From Marinibacterium profundimaris (lineage in GTDB: Bacteria; Pseudomonadota; Alphaproteobacteria; Rhodobacterales; Rhodobacteraceae): a DNA stretch of 64,000 bases. This document shows, one piece after another, positions 25,978 through 34,109 of the stretch. The position numbers and the translations under genes are program-made. How positions within the stretch are numbered: the first letter of the stretch is position 1; each line of letters begins with the position of its first letter. The stretch spans positions 17,928-81,927 of the forward strand of contig NZ_AQQR01000017.1 of NCBI RefSeq assembly GCF_002210095.1, given 5' to 3'. The notes below the pieces were generated by a model. It was not told where the DNA came from, ran no database searches, and worked only from the letters and a program-made list of their open reading frames with translations.

Positions 25978-26637
25978 TCAACTTTGGCTGGCCGCAACTT
26001 CCGCAGCCACCAGTCGCCGCAGTTCGGCCTCACCGAACGGGTCTAATGGCTTGGCGTTGACGAAGAACGTGGGCGTTTGTCGCACGCCTACCGCTTCGAC
26101 ATCAGCGCGGTCCTGATTGAGCACCGCCACGACACCGGGGGCCAGCATCTGTGTCCGAGCAGCTTCGACATCCAGACCACCGCTTGCGGCAATCTCAAGG
26201 ATCAAACCCGGTGCCGGAGTGCCATGGGACGCCCATCGCGGCTGCTCGCGCAGGACCGCTTCCAGCACGGGTTCGAACACATCCTGCATCCGCGCAGCTT
26301 CGAGAACACGGATCGCTTCCACCGAAGCGTCCCCGTGAAACGCGGTGTATCGAATTACGACACGGATCGCATCACCGTGCTCAGCCATGATCTCTTTGAC
26401 CACGGGATAGAATGCGCGGCATGCCTCGCAAGCTGGATCGAAAAACTCGACAATCGTGACAGGTGCCGTTTCGGGGCCGAGGATCGGGGAATAGGGCCGG
26501 ATCAGCACATCGTTCACTTCGGGCGCGACAGGGACTGCCTCTGCCATGGGTTGGGGGCGGGTGGCATACCAGGCCGCGCCGCTAAAACCTGCGGCGCCAA
26601 CAGCCAGAACGGATAGAACGAGGCCGCGTCGATTCAT
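25978..26637 (-). CDS. DsbA-family thiol:disulfide oxidoreductase
   Basis: The ATG at 26637 overlaps the end of the dsbB-like gene (ATGA); a longer frame to 27018 is only the out-of-phase shadow of that gene. The product has 219 residues with a signal or anchor helix (LVLSVLAVGAAGFSGAAWYA). The thioredoxin active site is CEAC (Cys70, Cys73) in VEFFDPACEACRAFYP, and the cis-Pro loop is VRQTPTFFVN. It should form or shuffle disulfides in periplasmic proteins, with the adjacent DsbB-like protein reoxidising it. Confidence 0.9.
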   Translation of the reverse strand: MNRRGLVLSVLAVGAAGFSGAAWYATRPQPMAEAVPVAPEVNDVLIRPYSPILGPETAPVTIVEFFDPACEACRAFYPVVKEIMAEHGDAIRVVIRYTAFHGDASVEAIRVLEAARMQDVFEPVLEAVLREQPRWASHGTPAPGLILEIAASGGLDVEAARTQMLAPGVVAVLNQDRADVEAVGVRQTPTFFVNAKPLDPFGEAELRRLVAAEVAASQS

Positions 26638-27056
26638 GTTTGTTTTTCCTTCAGTGAAAGGGCCGACAGCATCCCGATCATCGTGAAGGCGACAAGCGCC
26701 AACAGCGGAATCGGAATGCCGAAGACCACCTGGTTGTCGTCGGTACAAGAGGGGCCGGTCGCCGTGCAGGGCTGGATCGCCTCGGGGATCAGCCCGACAT
26801 AGAGGCCGATGTGATACGACGCCACTGCCGCCCCCCCAAGCGCCAGCGCAACGCCATAGCGCCCCACGCGGGGATCCTGCCACCACAGCCCGAGCCCAAG
26901 AACGATAGCCAGGGGGAACATGAAGGCGCGCTGGAACCAGCAAAGGACGCAAGGCGTTTGACCAAGCACCTCGCCAATAAAGAGCACGGCAAGCGATGCG
27001 ATAAGCGCAATGATCCAAGCAAGAACAAGGGCCGCTTCTCCGGAAAGGCGGGTCAT
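26634..27056 (-). CDS. DsbB/BdbC-family quinone-linked disulfide generator
   Basis: The product has 140 residues and four membrane helices. The first Cys pair is in QTPCVLCWFQRAFMFPL and the second pair is in IQPCTATGPSCTDDNQVV, the arrangement of short BdbC-type DsbB proteins. It passes electrons from the DsbA partner to quinone. It lies between the first SCO gene and the dsbA-like gene with a four-base overlap downstream and a five-base gap upstream. Confidence 0.9.
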   Translation of the reverse strand: MTRLSGEAALVLAWIIALIASLAVLFIGEVLGQTPCVLCWFQRAFMFPLAIVLGLGLWWQDPRVGRYGVALALGGAAVASYHIGLYVGLIPEAIQPCTATGPSCTDDNQVVFGIPIPLLALVAFTMIGMLSALSLKEKQT

Positions 27057-27061
27057 GGCAA

Positions 27062-27664
27062 TCAGATCCTCTTTCTCAGATCCGCAAGGATCTCTTCGGC
27101 GGGTGTGCCGTAGGGCCAGGAATTGGCGAAGCCCGCCCGCGGATCAAAAAGAAACAGGTGCGATGTGTGCCCCATTGTGTATCCACCCGGCGCGGTGGCC
27201 TCCTCGATCCTCTCAAAGAAAATTGGGAAGGTCTCGGATGTTGCGGCGATCTGCTCCGGCGTGCCGGTCAGCCCGATGATCCCAGCGTCGAACAGGGGCA
27301 CATACCCGGCAAGTGCTGTCGGCGTATCCCGCTCCGGATCAATCGTTATAAAGATCGGCTGGACCTTTGCCGCCTCGTCGCCCAAGCCCTCCATCACGGC
27401 CGCGACTTCGGACAGTGTTGTTGGACAGACGTCGGGGCAATTGGTGAAACCAAAGAAGACCAGCATCCAGCGCCCTGCGAAATCTTCGTCTGTTTGGACC
27501 ATGCCGCGATGATCCGTGAGTTCGAACTGCGCAAAGAAAGGTGGTTCGGTCTCGGCTTGGGCAAGGTCGGCGCGGTAGTCCGCCCACATTAGCAGCCAGA
27601 TGAAAACGAACGCCGCCGCGCCCGCCAAAACCCATAGTACTTTCTGAAGATCTGAAAGCTTCAC
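27062..27664 (-). CDS. SCO1/SenC-family protein, first gene of the 13-gene operon
   Basis: The product has 200 residues: one N-terminal membrane helix (VLWVLAGAAAFVFIWLLMW), then a thioredoxin-like domain with Cys76 and Cys80 in FTNCPDVCPTT and the third ligand His in YTMGHTSHLFLFD. It is similar to the second SCO protein in the operon but clearly not a recent duplicate. A MerR-type promoter on the minus strand (27700-27730) lies about 35 bases upstream. As first gene, next to DsbB and DsbA, it could act as a thiol partner as well as a copper carrier. Confidence 0.9.
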   Translation of the reverse strand: MKLSDLQKVLWVLAGAAAFVFIWLLMWADYRADLAQAETEPPFFAQFELTDHRGMVQTDEDFAGRWMLVFFGFTNCPDVCPTTLSEVAAVMEGLGDEAAKVQPIFITIDPERDTPTALAGYVPLFDAGIIGLTGTPEQIAATSETFPIFFERIEEATAPGGYTMGHTSHLFLFDPRAGFANSWPYGTPAEEILADLRKRI

Positions 27665-27699
27665 GCGCTCCGCCCGAATTTGGTTCTATATTTTCAGCG

Positions 27700-27730
27700 C
27701 GCTTACACCCTCTAGCTACTGTAGGTTCAA
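27700..27730 (-). promoter_or_regulatory. MerR-type promoter of the 13-gene envelope/copper operon
   Basis: On the minus strand TTGAAC (27730-27725) and TAAGCG (27705-27700) are separated by 19 bases holding CTACAG-TAG-CTAGAG. The whole block resembles known pbrA-type promoters of MerR-family lead/zinc sensors. It is the only promoter-like element seen for the run of genes ending at 17054. Confidence 0.8.
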
Positions 27731-27802
27731 GACTTATTATGGATGGAAGAGCGATGTTCACTGACCTGTGAGATGCCAAGCGGAACTTGTGCAAAAAAAC
27801 GC

Positions 27803-27833
27803 TTAAAGCTACACGGGCTGTAGATAGTCTGGA
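27803..27833 (+). promoter_or_regulatory. Possible autoregulatory MerR site before merR
   Basis: CTACA-CGGGC-TGTAG (27809-27823) is a perfect inverted repeat and fits the shared dyad with one change. TTAAAG (27803-27808) stands in the -35 place, but the -10 position (TCTGGA) is poor and overlaps the ribosome-binding site. Binding is likely; the exact promoter is not clear. Confidence 0.5.
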
Positions 27834-27841
27834 GAGATGAT

Positions 27842-28270
27842 ATGCTGACAATCGGCACTTTGGCAAAAAAGACCGGGACGAAGGTGCAGACGATCCGCTA
27901 TTACGAGCAGATCGGACTCTTGCCCGAGCCCGGGCGATCGGCTGGCGGTCAGCGGCGCTATGGAGATAGTGAGCTTGACCGTTTGTCTTTCGTCCGGCAT
28001 GCGCGGCAACTCGGGTTCTCGCTGGACGCGATCCGTGAGCTTCTCGATCTGAGCGATCATCCGGACAAGTCTTGCGCGGAGGCCGATGCCATCGCTCGCA
28101 GGCAACTTAAGCAGGTTGAGCAACGTATGGCCCGACTTGAAGCCCTTCGGACAGAATTGCAGAGGATGGTGCATGAATGCAGCGGCGGGCACACGGCCGA
28201 TTGCCGTGTGCTGGAGGTGTTGCGCGACCATTCCGAGTGCCTGACGGACCACGACGAGATCGGCGCCTGA
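27842..28270 (+). CDS. MerR-family metal-responsive activator (ZntR/PbrR/CadR-like)
   Basis: The product has 142 residues. The N-terminal helix-turn-helix is typical ([20 protein letters not shown], then EQIGLLPEP), followed by the long dimer helix. Metal-site candidates are Cys78 at the head of the dimer helix, which marks sensors of divalent or larger ions, and Cys113, His117 and Cys121 in the C-terminal loop ([11 protein letters not shown]). The seven-residue gap between the last two Cys equals that of copper-sensing CueR, so the inducer is not certain; Zn, Cd or Pb is my preference. The gene is divergent from the 13-gene operon, is followed at once by ynfA, and probably controls all the 19-bp-spacer promoters in the window. 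Confidence 0.88.
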   Translation: MLTIGTLAKKTGTKVQTIRYYEQIGLLPEPGRSAGGQRRYGDSELDRLSFVRHARQLGFSLDAIRELLDLSDHPDKSCAEADAIARRQLKQVEQRMARLEALRTELQRMVHECSGGHTADCRVLEVLRDHSECLTDHDEIGA

Positions 28271-28271
28271 G

Positions 28272-28598
28272 ATGACCGCAGTGCTCGTCTATCCGCTCGC
28301 GGCCTTGGCTGAGATCGCCGGATGCTTTGCCATCTGGGCATGGTGGCGTCTTGGCGCGTCCCCTCTTTGGCTTGTCCCCGGTGTGGCGGCGCTGGTGGCG
28401 TTCGGCTGGCTTCTGGCTCAGGTCGACACTGTGGCTGCGGGACGCGCCTTTGCGGCCTATGGTGGGATCTATATTGCCGCGTCCATTCTCTGGATGTGGC
28501 TCGCCGAAGGGCACCGGCCGGACAGGTGGGATCTGCTCGGCACCGCTGTATGCTTGTTGGGTGCCGCTATCATCCTCGCGGCACCCCGCGGAGCGTAA
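28272..28598 (+). CDS. YnfA-family small membrane protein (UPF0060)
   Basis: The product has 108 residues and four membrane helices, the size and form of the UPF0060/YnfA family, which is related to small multidrug resistance transporters. Conserved stretches include [36 protein letters not shown] and [18 protein letters not shown]. It starts one base after merR, so the two form an operon. Members are common in metal and mercury loci; the transported substrate is unknown here. Confidence 0.87.
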   Translation: MTAVLVYPLAALAEIAGCFAIWAWWRLGASPLWLVPGVAALVAFGWLLAQVDTVAAGRAFAAYGGIYIAASILWMWLAEGHRPDRWDLLGTAVCLLGAAIILAAPRGA

Positions 28599-28607
28599 AA
28601 AACGGCA

Positions 28608-28638
28608 TTGCTCCTACAGTAGCTTTAGCTTTTACAAC
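28608..28638 (+). promoter_or_regulatory. MerR-type promoter of ccdA
   Basis: TTGCTC (28608-28613) and TACAAC (28633-28638) are separated by 19 bases containing CTACAG-TAG-CTTTAG. It begins ten bases after ynfA and lies about 40 bases before ccdA, giving that gene its own copy of the regulon site. Confidence 0.75.
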
Positions 28639-28676
28639 GGTGCGCGTTTCACAGGCTAAAGCAAGGCAGGAATTGA

Positions 28677-29411
28677 ATGTTCGAAATCTCAGGTGTTGGA
28701 ATCGTCGCGGCTTTTCTGGGTGGCGCTATATCCTTTCTGTCGCCTTGCGTCTTGCCTCTTGCACCTGGCTACGTCTCTTACATCGCGGGACAGCCCGCCG
28801 CGAAATCCGGGGCGGCGCGCAGCATTGCCGAACGGGCGCGCAGCGTGGTCCTGAGTTTGTGGTTCGTGCTCGGGTTTTCGACAGTCTTCGTGGCGCTCGG
28901 GGCCGGGGCAAGTCTTTTGGGCGGGATGCTCTTGCGCTGGAAATACGAACTCGGGCTTGCGGGTGGCTTCTTGATCGTCTTGTTCGGACTTGTCATGATG
29001 GGCGCGATCAAGATCCCCGCAATGATGCGTGACACGAGGCCCGACGTAAAAGTTGACGGCGGCAGCGCCGTTGGAGCCTACCTTTTGGGTCTTGCCTTTG
29101 CCTTTGGCTGGACGCCCTGCATAGGCCCTGTGCTTGGGTCGATCCTGGCAGTAAGCGCGACATCTGGAGCGGACGGGATGGCCTTGCTGGCAATCTACTC
29201 CGCAGGGCTTGGACTGCCGTTTCTAATCATAGCGCTCTTCACCAACGAGATTGCAGGCAGGCTAAAGCGGATTGGTGCGGCTGGTCGATGGCTCTATCGT
29301 ATATCGGGCGGACTGATGGTGCTGATGGGTATCGGCGTGATGACAGGTCAGATCAGCCGCCTTGCCTTCTGGCTGCTCGAAACCTTCCCGGCCCTTGGCA
29401 CTATCGGATAG
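28677..29411 (+). CDS. ccdA: CcdA/DsbD-type transmembrane electron carrier
   Basis: The product has 244 residues and six membrane helices. The paired redox Cys residues are in AISFLSPCVLPLAPGYVSY and FAFGWTPCIGPVLGSIL, the hallmark of CcdA. It moves electrons from cytoplasmic thioredoxin to periplasmic thiol proteins for cytochrome c maturation or reduction of SCO/PCuAC-type copper sites. It has its own MerR-type promoter. It complements DsbA/DsbB of the divergent operon, so the regulon has both an oxidising and a reducing thiol path. Confidence 0.9.
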   Translation: MFEISGVGIVAAFLGGAISFLSPCVLPLAPGYVSYIAGQPAAKSGAARSIAERARSVVLSLWFVLGFSTVFVALGAGASLLGGMLLRWKYELGLAGGFLIVLFGLVMMGAIKIPAMMRDTRPDVKVDGGSAVGAYLLGLAFAFGWTPCIGPVLGSILAVSATSGADGMALLAIYSAGLGLPFLIIALFTNEIAGRLKRIGAAGRWLYRISGGLMVLMGIGVMTGQISRLAFWLLETFPALGTIG

Positions 29412-29444
29412 AGCTGTGATCGAAAGTAACATTTGAGAAAAGGC

Positions 29445-29475
29445 TTGTCTCTCTAGTCACTGTAGAGATTAAGAC
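29445..29475 (+). promoter_or_regulatory. MerR-type promoter of the transglutaminase-like/CDF pair
   Basis: TTGTCT (29445-29450) and TAAGAC (29470-29475) are separated by 19 bases containing CTCTAG-TCA-CTGTAG. Transcription would begin near 29482, which rules out a translation start at 29481 and supports the GTG at 29505. Confidence 0.78.
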
Positions 29476-29504
29476 TCCTCGTGAACGATTCGAGGAGAGA
29501 CCCT

Positions 29505-30275
29505 GTGGCACCCACCGATTCCTATTTAACCGCAACAAGACTGCTGGATTTTGACTCGCCCTCAATCTCGAACCTGGTACGAGATCGTGGCTGGCATGAC
29601 CTTGCCCGTGTCGACCGGATTGGCGCGGTTTATGACTTTGTCCGGAACGTGATTGCGTTCGGCTACAACCGCGTCGACGACATTCCCGCCTCTGCGGTGC
29701 TGACCGACGGCTACGGGCAGTGCAACACGAAAGGGACGCTTCTCATGGCACTGCTGCGCAGCGTAGGCATCCGCTGCCGACTGCACGGCTTCACCATCCA
29801 CAAGGCCCTGCAGCGTGGCGTGGTGCCCGAATTGGTCTACCCCCTCGCACCGTCCGAAATTCTGCACTCGTGGGTCGAAGTCGAAACAGAAGAGGGCTGG
29901 ATCAATCTCGAAGGCTTCATTCTGGACGCCCCCTTCCTGCAGTCGCTTCAGAAGGAATTCAGCGAAACAGAAAGCCTTTGCGGCTACGGCGCTGGAACGG
30001 ATTGCCTGAGTGCGCCACCAGTCAGTTGGAACGGCGGCAGCACTTATATTCAGAAAACCGGTATCGTTCGTGATTTTGGAACCTTTGATGCGCCCGATGA
30101 CTTTTATTTGAAATATAGTCAGAACTTCGGATTTGCGCGTGACTTTCTCTATCGCCACGTCATCCGTCACTGGATGAATGCCCGGGTTCGCCGCATCCGT
30201 CGTGGAATGTTGCCAAAGGTCCCTGGTCTCAGTCGACCGAACCACAGCCATGAGGAGAACAACCGTGCCGCATGA
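29505..30275 (+). CDS. Transglutaminase-like cysteine peptidase-fold protein
   Basis: The GTG at 29505 has GAGGAG seven bases upstream, and the promoter position excludes the earlier GTG at 29481. The product has 256 residues and no signal peptide. The transglutaminase-core triad can be seen as Cys in GYGQCNTKGTLLMALLR, His in ILHSWVEVE and Asp in FILDAP. The role of such proteins near metal genes is unknown; they may act as proteases, amidases or ligases in the cytoplasm. It overlaps the start of the CDF gene and shares a MerR-type promoter with it. Confidence 0.82.
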   Translation: MAPTDSYLTATRLLDFDSPSISNLVRDRGWHDLARVDRIGAVYDFVRNVIAFGYNRVDDIPASAVLTDGYGQCNTKGTLLMALLRSVGIRCRLHGFTIHKALQRGVVPELVYPLAPSEILHSWVEVETEEGWINLEGFILDAPFLQSLQKEFSETESLCGYGAGTDCLSAPPVSWNGGSTYIQKTGIVRDFGTFDAPDDFYLKYSQNFGFARDFLYRHVIRHWMNARVRRIRRGMLPKVPGLSRPNHSHEENNRAA

Positions 30276-31209
30276 TCATGGCCATACCCACATTGATCCT
30301 GAATCAGGTGATCGTAGGGTCTCCATCGCAATCTGGGCCAACGGGCTTCTGACCGTCGCGCAGATCGTTGGCGGCATCCTTTCCGGCAGCCTGGCGCTGA
30401 TCGCAGATGCCCTACACAATTTTTCGGACATGGCGTCACTGGTGATCGCGTTCGTTGCGCGCAAAATCGCCAGACGACCCGCCGATGAACGCATGACATT
30501 CGGCTATGGTCGGATTGAAATCGTCGCGGCACTCATCAACTACACGACCCTGATCCTGATCGGTTTCTACCTGATCTATGAGGGTGGCATGCGGATGATC
30601 GACCCGCCCGAGGTCGCTGGTTGGACGGTGGTGATCCTGGGCGGTGTGGCACTCGTCGTCGACACGTTGACGGCGCTGCTCACCTATTCGATGCAGAAAG
30701 GCAGTGTGAACATCCGTGCGCTTTTCCTGCACAACCTGTCGGACGCTTTGGCCTCTGTGGCAGTCATCATTGGAGGGTCCCTGATCATCCTCTACGACAT
30801 GCGATGGGTCGATCCCGCAATCACCATCGGCATTGCCCTTTACATCCTCTATCTGGCTTTCACTGAGATTGGCGGTCCGATCAGAACCCTGATGCTCGGC
30901 AGCCCACCCGACATCGACAATGCAGCCGTCGTTGAGGCGCTGCGGAGCGTCGATGGTGTAGCGGACGTTCACCACGTGCATCTGTGGCAGATGGAGGAGC
31001 ACAAGGCGGCGCTGGACTGCCACGTGGTGCTGACAGCGGGCGGCTGGGGTAAAATCGAAAAGAACAAGGCAGCGATCAAGGACCGGCTGAAGGAGGACTT
31101 CAACATCGCCCATTCCAGCCTGGAGTTCGAACACGAAGACCGCGCACACGAAAACGCCGACCTCTACGGTCACGGCAAGCCTGAAGAGGAGGAGAACCGT
31201 TTTCACTGA
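30265..31209 (+). CDS. CzcD-like cation diffusion facilitator (Zn2+/Cd2+ efflux)
   Basis: I choose the GTG at 30265, with AGGAG seven bases upstream; it overlaps the end of the previous gene. The product has 314 residues and begins with a His-rich stretch (PHDHGHTHID). Six helices carry metal motifs LIADALHNFSDMA in helix 2 and LFLHNLSDALASV in helix 5, both HxxxD, as in zinc/cadmium exporters. The C-terminal domain (VADVHHVHLWQMEEHK) follows. It is driven by a MerR-type promoter shared with the transglutaminase-like gene. It differs from the two CDF genes near the left end. Confidence 0.88.
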   Translation: MPHDHGHTHIDPESGDRRVSIAIWANGLLTVAQIVGGILSGSLALIADALHNFSDMASLVIAFVARKIARRPADERMTFGYGRIEIVAALINYTTLILIGFYLIYEGGMRMIDPPEVAGWTVVILGGVALVVDTLTALLTYSMQKGSVNIRALFLHNLSDALASVAVIIGGSLIILYDMRWVDPAITIGIALYILYLAFTEIGGPIRTLMLGSPPDIDNAAVVEALRSVDGVADVHHVHLWQMEEHKAALDCHVVLTAGGWGKIEKNKAAIKDRLKEDFNIAHSSLEFEHEDRAHENADLYGHGKPEEEENRFH

Positions 31210-31643
31210 GCTTGTGAGAGGTCATGAAGGTGTGATCGACGTCGATTGCGAGTGCAAGCTAAGCGACAGCGACCTGAAACGGGTGCACGGCCTGCTTCAA
31301 GCCAGCCTGGCCTGGTCCTCGAACTCACGAGGTTCGAAGCCTTCAAGGTTCCGTCTGCTTCTGAGCCGTTGCAGAACTGCTGAGAGCCCGAATGCGTCCT
31401 ATTCGCCAAACAGATTTAGGTAGAACCGATTTAAGGGCAATTCGAGACTCATTTGACGATCGAGATGGCTCGGACGCTTTGACATGCCGTGGGATTGGCG
31501 CAGCGCGCAACGTGGCGGATGACGACGGGCGGCTCAGTCACCTCGCGATCTTGCTGACCGCCGCAACCGCAACACGCATCATCATTGTTGCAATAGTATA
31601 TTTTCGTAGGTATGCTGGGTGAAGATTGTCAAGGGTCCTTGCC
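31210..31643. other. Intergenic gap between the metal island and the conjugation region
   Basis: No open frame here has a credible start, ribosome-binding site or recognisable product. No inverted repeat, tRNA or transposase remnant was seen. Its position suggests a module boundary. Confidence 0.4.
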
Positions 31644-32399
31644 ATGCGTTTCGAATTCAAAAACCTCCCTCTGGCGGCCTTTTTAGCTCTCGCCTTGACC
31701 GGCCCAACAGTTCCGACACAAGCACGCGCCCAAACCTATCAGATCGATTGTGCCATCCTGCTGTGTTTGTCCGGTGGATGGCCAGCTTCCGTGCCCTGCG
31801 CCCGCGCACGGGCCGAGTTCATCCGGCGCATAACTCCATGGCCGGTGGAGCCGCCGCTTCAGATTTGGCGCTGCCCGATGGGTGCGTCTTACGATGGACC
31901 TGCTAGATCGCGGACCGCGGACCGGATCTTCGATGCCCTATATGGTGATTCAGGAACCCCTCCAAACTCTTCAACCCCGCTCTTCGATCAGGCAGCCAGG
32001 GCAGGCGGGATGCTTGGGCGCAAAGGCTCCAACGCGGCTTGGGACAACCTCGTAAGGGCTGATTACGCCCTCCAGCTCGTAGAAGACCGCGCCGACATCG
32101 ATATCAGCGGGCCGGAATTCAACTTCGTGCGTTCCATCCGCGTCTTTGACGTTCGTTATGCCCGCCAGCACGAATCCGGGCGAGATGGCGACTGCAACCG
32201 CAGCGCCGCCGTTGTCCTCGGCACCTACGGGATCCAGGGCGATTTTTCTTGGAGGGTGTCGTCACCCGCAGCGCTTCCTGATGCGCATGCCGGTCTCGAG
32301 CGATGGGGCGAGCACTGCCCGAGCATTTATCACAGATCCGTCTTCGTTGAGTGGCGTGACTATAGCGGGAATTACGGTTTTGAGCAGGTCAATTACTGA
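31644..32399 (+). CDS. Secreted hypothetical protein near the T4SS locus
   Basis: I start at the ATG at 31644 (MRFEFKNLPLAAFLALALTG), which gives a clean signal peptide ending QARAQ; the frame extends to a TTG at 31626. The product has 251 residues. The mature protein has paired Cys residues (CAILLCLSGGWPASVPCARA, later RCPMG, GDCNRS, EHCPS), so disulfides are likely. No family is recognised. Proteins of this look are common at the edge of Rhodobacterales VirB loci, so a conjugation-linked role is possible. Confidence 0.65.
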   Translation: MRFEFKNLPLAAFLALALTGPTVPTQARAQTYQIDCAILLCLSGGWPASVPCARARAEFIRRITPWPVEPPLQIWRCPMGASYDGPARSRTADRIFDALYGDSGTPPNSSTPLFDQAARAGGMLGRKGSNAAWDNLVRADYALQLVEDRADIDISGPEFNFVRSIRVFDVRYARQHESGRDGDCNRSAAVVLGTYGIQGDFSWRVSSPAALPDAHAGLERWGEHCPSIYHRSVFVEWRDYSGNYGFEQVNY

Positions 32400-32502
32400 C
32401 TATTGAGCCGCAGCGAAGTCGCGCAGGGCCTTGTACGAAATCAAACCTGCAACGCAGGCACACGCACACAATCGAGGGCCATAAAGGCCATATTCCACCA
32501 TG

Positions 32503-32727
32503 TCAGTCGTCGCGACAGGGCAGCTGCGTGAGAGACGCGAAGTCGATTTCAGCTTTATCGGCATCGCAGAGATCCGGGTAAATCTTTGAGACGCGCTGTG
32601 GGCCATGCATGTCCCACCGGATTGCCAGAGCACCTGTGTTCCATCGATAAACCCAGCCAACAATGGTTTCTTCATCGGCTGCAATCAAATTGGCGATGGC
32701 GACACCTTCGACCTTATCTTCATTCAC
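32503..32727 (-). CDS. Small hypothetical protein
   Basis: The product would have 74 residues from a GTG start, acidic and without signal or membrane segment. It reads as a plausible small soluble protein (VAIANLIAADEETIVGWVYR), but the ribosome-binding site is weak and there is no known family. It may be a real accessory gene or a chance frame. Confidence 0.35.
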   Translation of the reverse strand: MNEDKVEGVAIANLIAADEETIVGWVYRWNTGALAIRWDMHGPQRVSKIYPDLCDADKAEIDFASLTQLPCRDD

Positions 32728-32896
32728 TGTTAACTAATTTCCTGCAATTGGGCTTTTCCGACCGCAACTTCGACTTCCGAAGCGTTTGCTGCAGCGGCAT
32801 GCCTGTTTTGGTTAAATTGGTTAGCTGTTCTTCCTCGCGTCACCGATACTCACACCGGGAAAAGTTAGCTCCCGTGTTCTTGATTAATGAAATTGC

Positions 32897-33154
32897 TCAA
32901 ATCCGGTGGTCGGGCTCCGTGGCGGCTTCGACGATCGCCAAAACCTCGAAGGGGTCAAAGCCGATGGCGCGCGCAAGGACGACCAGCTCGACGACGTCGA
33001 CCCGGCGCTGGCCGCTTTCAATGCGCGCCACGAGGGATTGATGGCACTTGAGCTTGATCGCCAAGTCCTCCTGACCGAGGCCCGCCTTGATGCGGGCGTC
33101 GACCAATGCTTGGCAGAGTGCCACCTGTCCCGTGCTTCTGATTGTCTTTGCCAC
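32897..33154 (-). CDS. XRE-family helix-turn-helix regulator
   Basis: The product has 85 residues from a GTG start. The Cro/CI-type helix-turn-helix covers residues 12-70: LCQALVDARIKAGLGQEDLA, LKCHQSLVARIESGQRRVDV and VELVVLARAIGFDPFEVL. Such single-domain proteins often control conjugation genes or toxin-antitoxin pairs. It stands alone upstream of the VirB locus on the opposite strand, so control of transfer genes is a fair guess without direct evidence. Confidence 0.8.
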   Translation of the reverse strand: MAKTIRSTGQVALCQALVDARIKAGLGQEDLAIKLKCHQSLVARIESGQRRVDVVELVVLARAIGFDPFEVLAIVEAATEPDHRI

Positions 33155-33278
33155 GCGTCACATACCTTTTGTGACGTCGCTAGCGGATGAAATCTGTTAT
33201 CTAAAAAGTAGATATATGAGGGTGTTATCGGCGTCTGGTTTCCATGGGCTGCAAGTCTGATGCTCCCGAGGTTGCCCA

Positions 33279-33599
33279 TCAATCCCCTACCAATTGCAGG
33301 AACCGGCCATAGTCCTCGCTGACTTCGCGCGCTTCCTCGAAGGCGCGGGCGCGTTCGCTGTCGAGGCAACGGAAGTAGCTCTGGATATCCTGGATGTAGT
33401 CTTCGAAATCGCCACGGATGATGTCTGCATAGTCCCGCGCTGCCTGCGAATCGCTTGGCACGAAAGGACGGGCCGGGGCGAAGCAGGATTCCGCCAAAAC
33501 TGGTCCGGGAACGCAGATCAGAAGGACCATAGCTTGCAATGGGAGCAGGCCTGTCAACCTTGGGTTTCTCAAACCTGTTATCTCCTTGATCGCAGACAC
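33279..33599 (-). CDS. Small secreted hypothetical protein before the VirB locus
   Basis: The product has 106 residues. A signal peptide (LLPLQAMVLLICVPGPVLA) is followed by a short acidic mature domain with two Cys residues (ESCFAP and YFRCLDSERARAFEEAREV). It has no family that I can name. It is divergent from the first gene of the VirB operon, and similar small secreted proteins occur at this place in related plasmids. Function unknown. Confidence 0.6.
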   Translation of the reverse strand: MSAIKEITGLRNPRLTGLLPLQAMVLLICVPGPVLAESCFAPARPFVPSDSQAARDYADIIRGDFEDYIQDIQSYFRCLDSERARAFEEAREVSEDYGRFLQLVGD

Positions 33600-33728
33600 T
33601 GGCCGTGACTAGTGTTTGCGTGACCAAACTACAGCTAAAGCACGATATTACATCTTGCGGTTGATAGTATACTATCGTAACTCTGGGCTTCAAGTAGGAA
33701 TGCCCAGGGTCGCGCCATTGGAGAAAGC

Positions 33729-34109
33729 GTGAGCCGGGCCATGAACTGGGACATCGAAGCACCAAATGTGGTTACGGAAGCCAGGTTCCGCGAGCTCGTG
33801 GAAAGCGGCTATAGCGCAGAAATCCTGTGCCAGGAGTCGGCACATAAGAAAGGCCCCAGTTATTACGGGGTCTGGATCATGCGCGTTGTCTCTGATGACG
33901 GGGTGGAAAAGCTCCTCGTCACCGCCCGCACGCGGACGACCTACAACGATATCAAGATCCGCGAGTTCAAGACGATCTCCGGCGTGGTGTCTTTCTTCAT
34001 TGGCCTTGGCTATGCGCATGTCGACCTGCCGCTTGAGGCGGGGACAAGCCGCACGCATAAACTCGCCCCGTCAGACAAAGCCCCATCAGACAAGGCTGCT
34101 GACAACTAA
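33729..34109 (+). CDS. Hypothetical protein leading the VirB operon
   Basis: The product has 126 residues from a GTG preceded by GGAGA. It is soluble, with a compact alpha/beta core (GPSYYGVWIMRVVSDDGVEK, then LLVTARTRTTYNDIKIREFK) and a repeated APSDK tail. No domain is recognised. It overlaps the next gene, VirB1, and shares its transcript. It may be a regulator or chaperone of the transfer system, but nothing in the sequence shows that. Confidence 0.65.
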   Translation: MSRAMNWDIEAPNVVTEARFRELVESGYSAEILCQESAHKKGPSYYGVWIMRVVSDDGVEKLLVTARTRTTYNDIKIREFKTISGVVSFFIGLGYAHVDLPLEAGTSRTHKLAPSDKAPSDKAADN

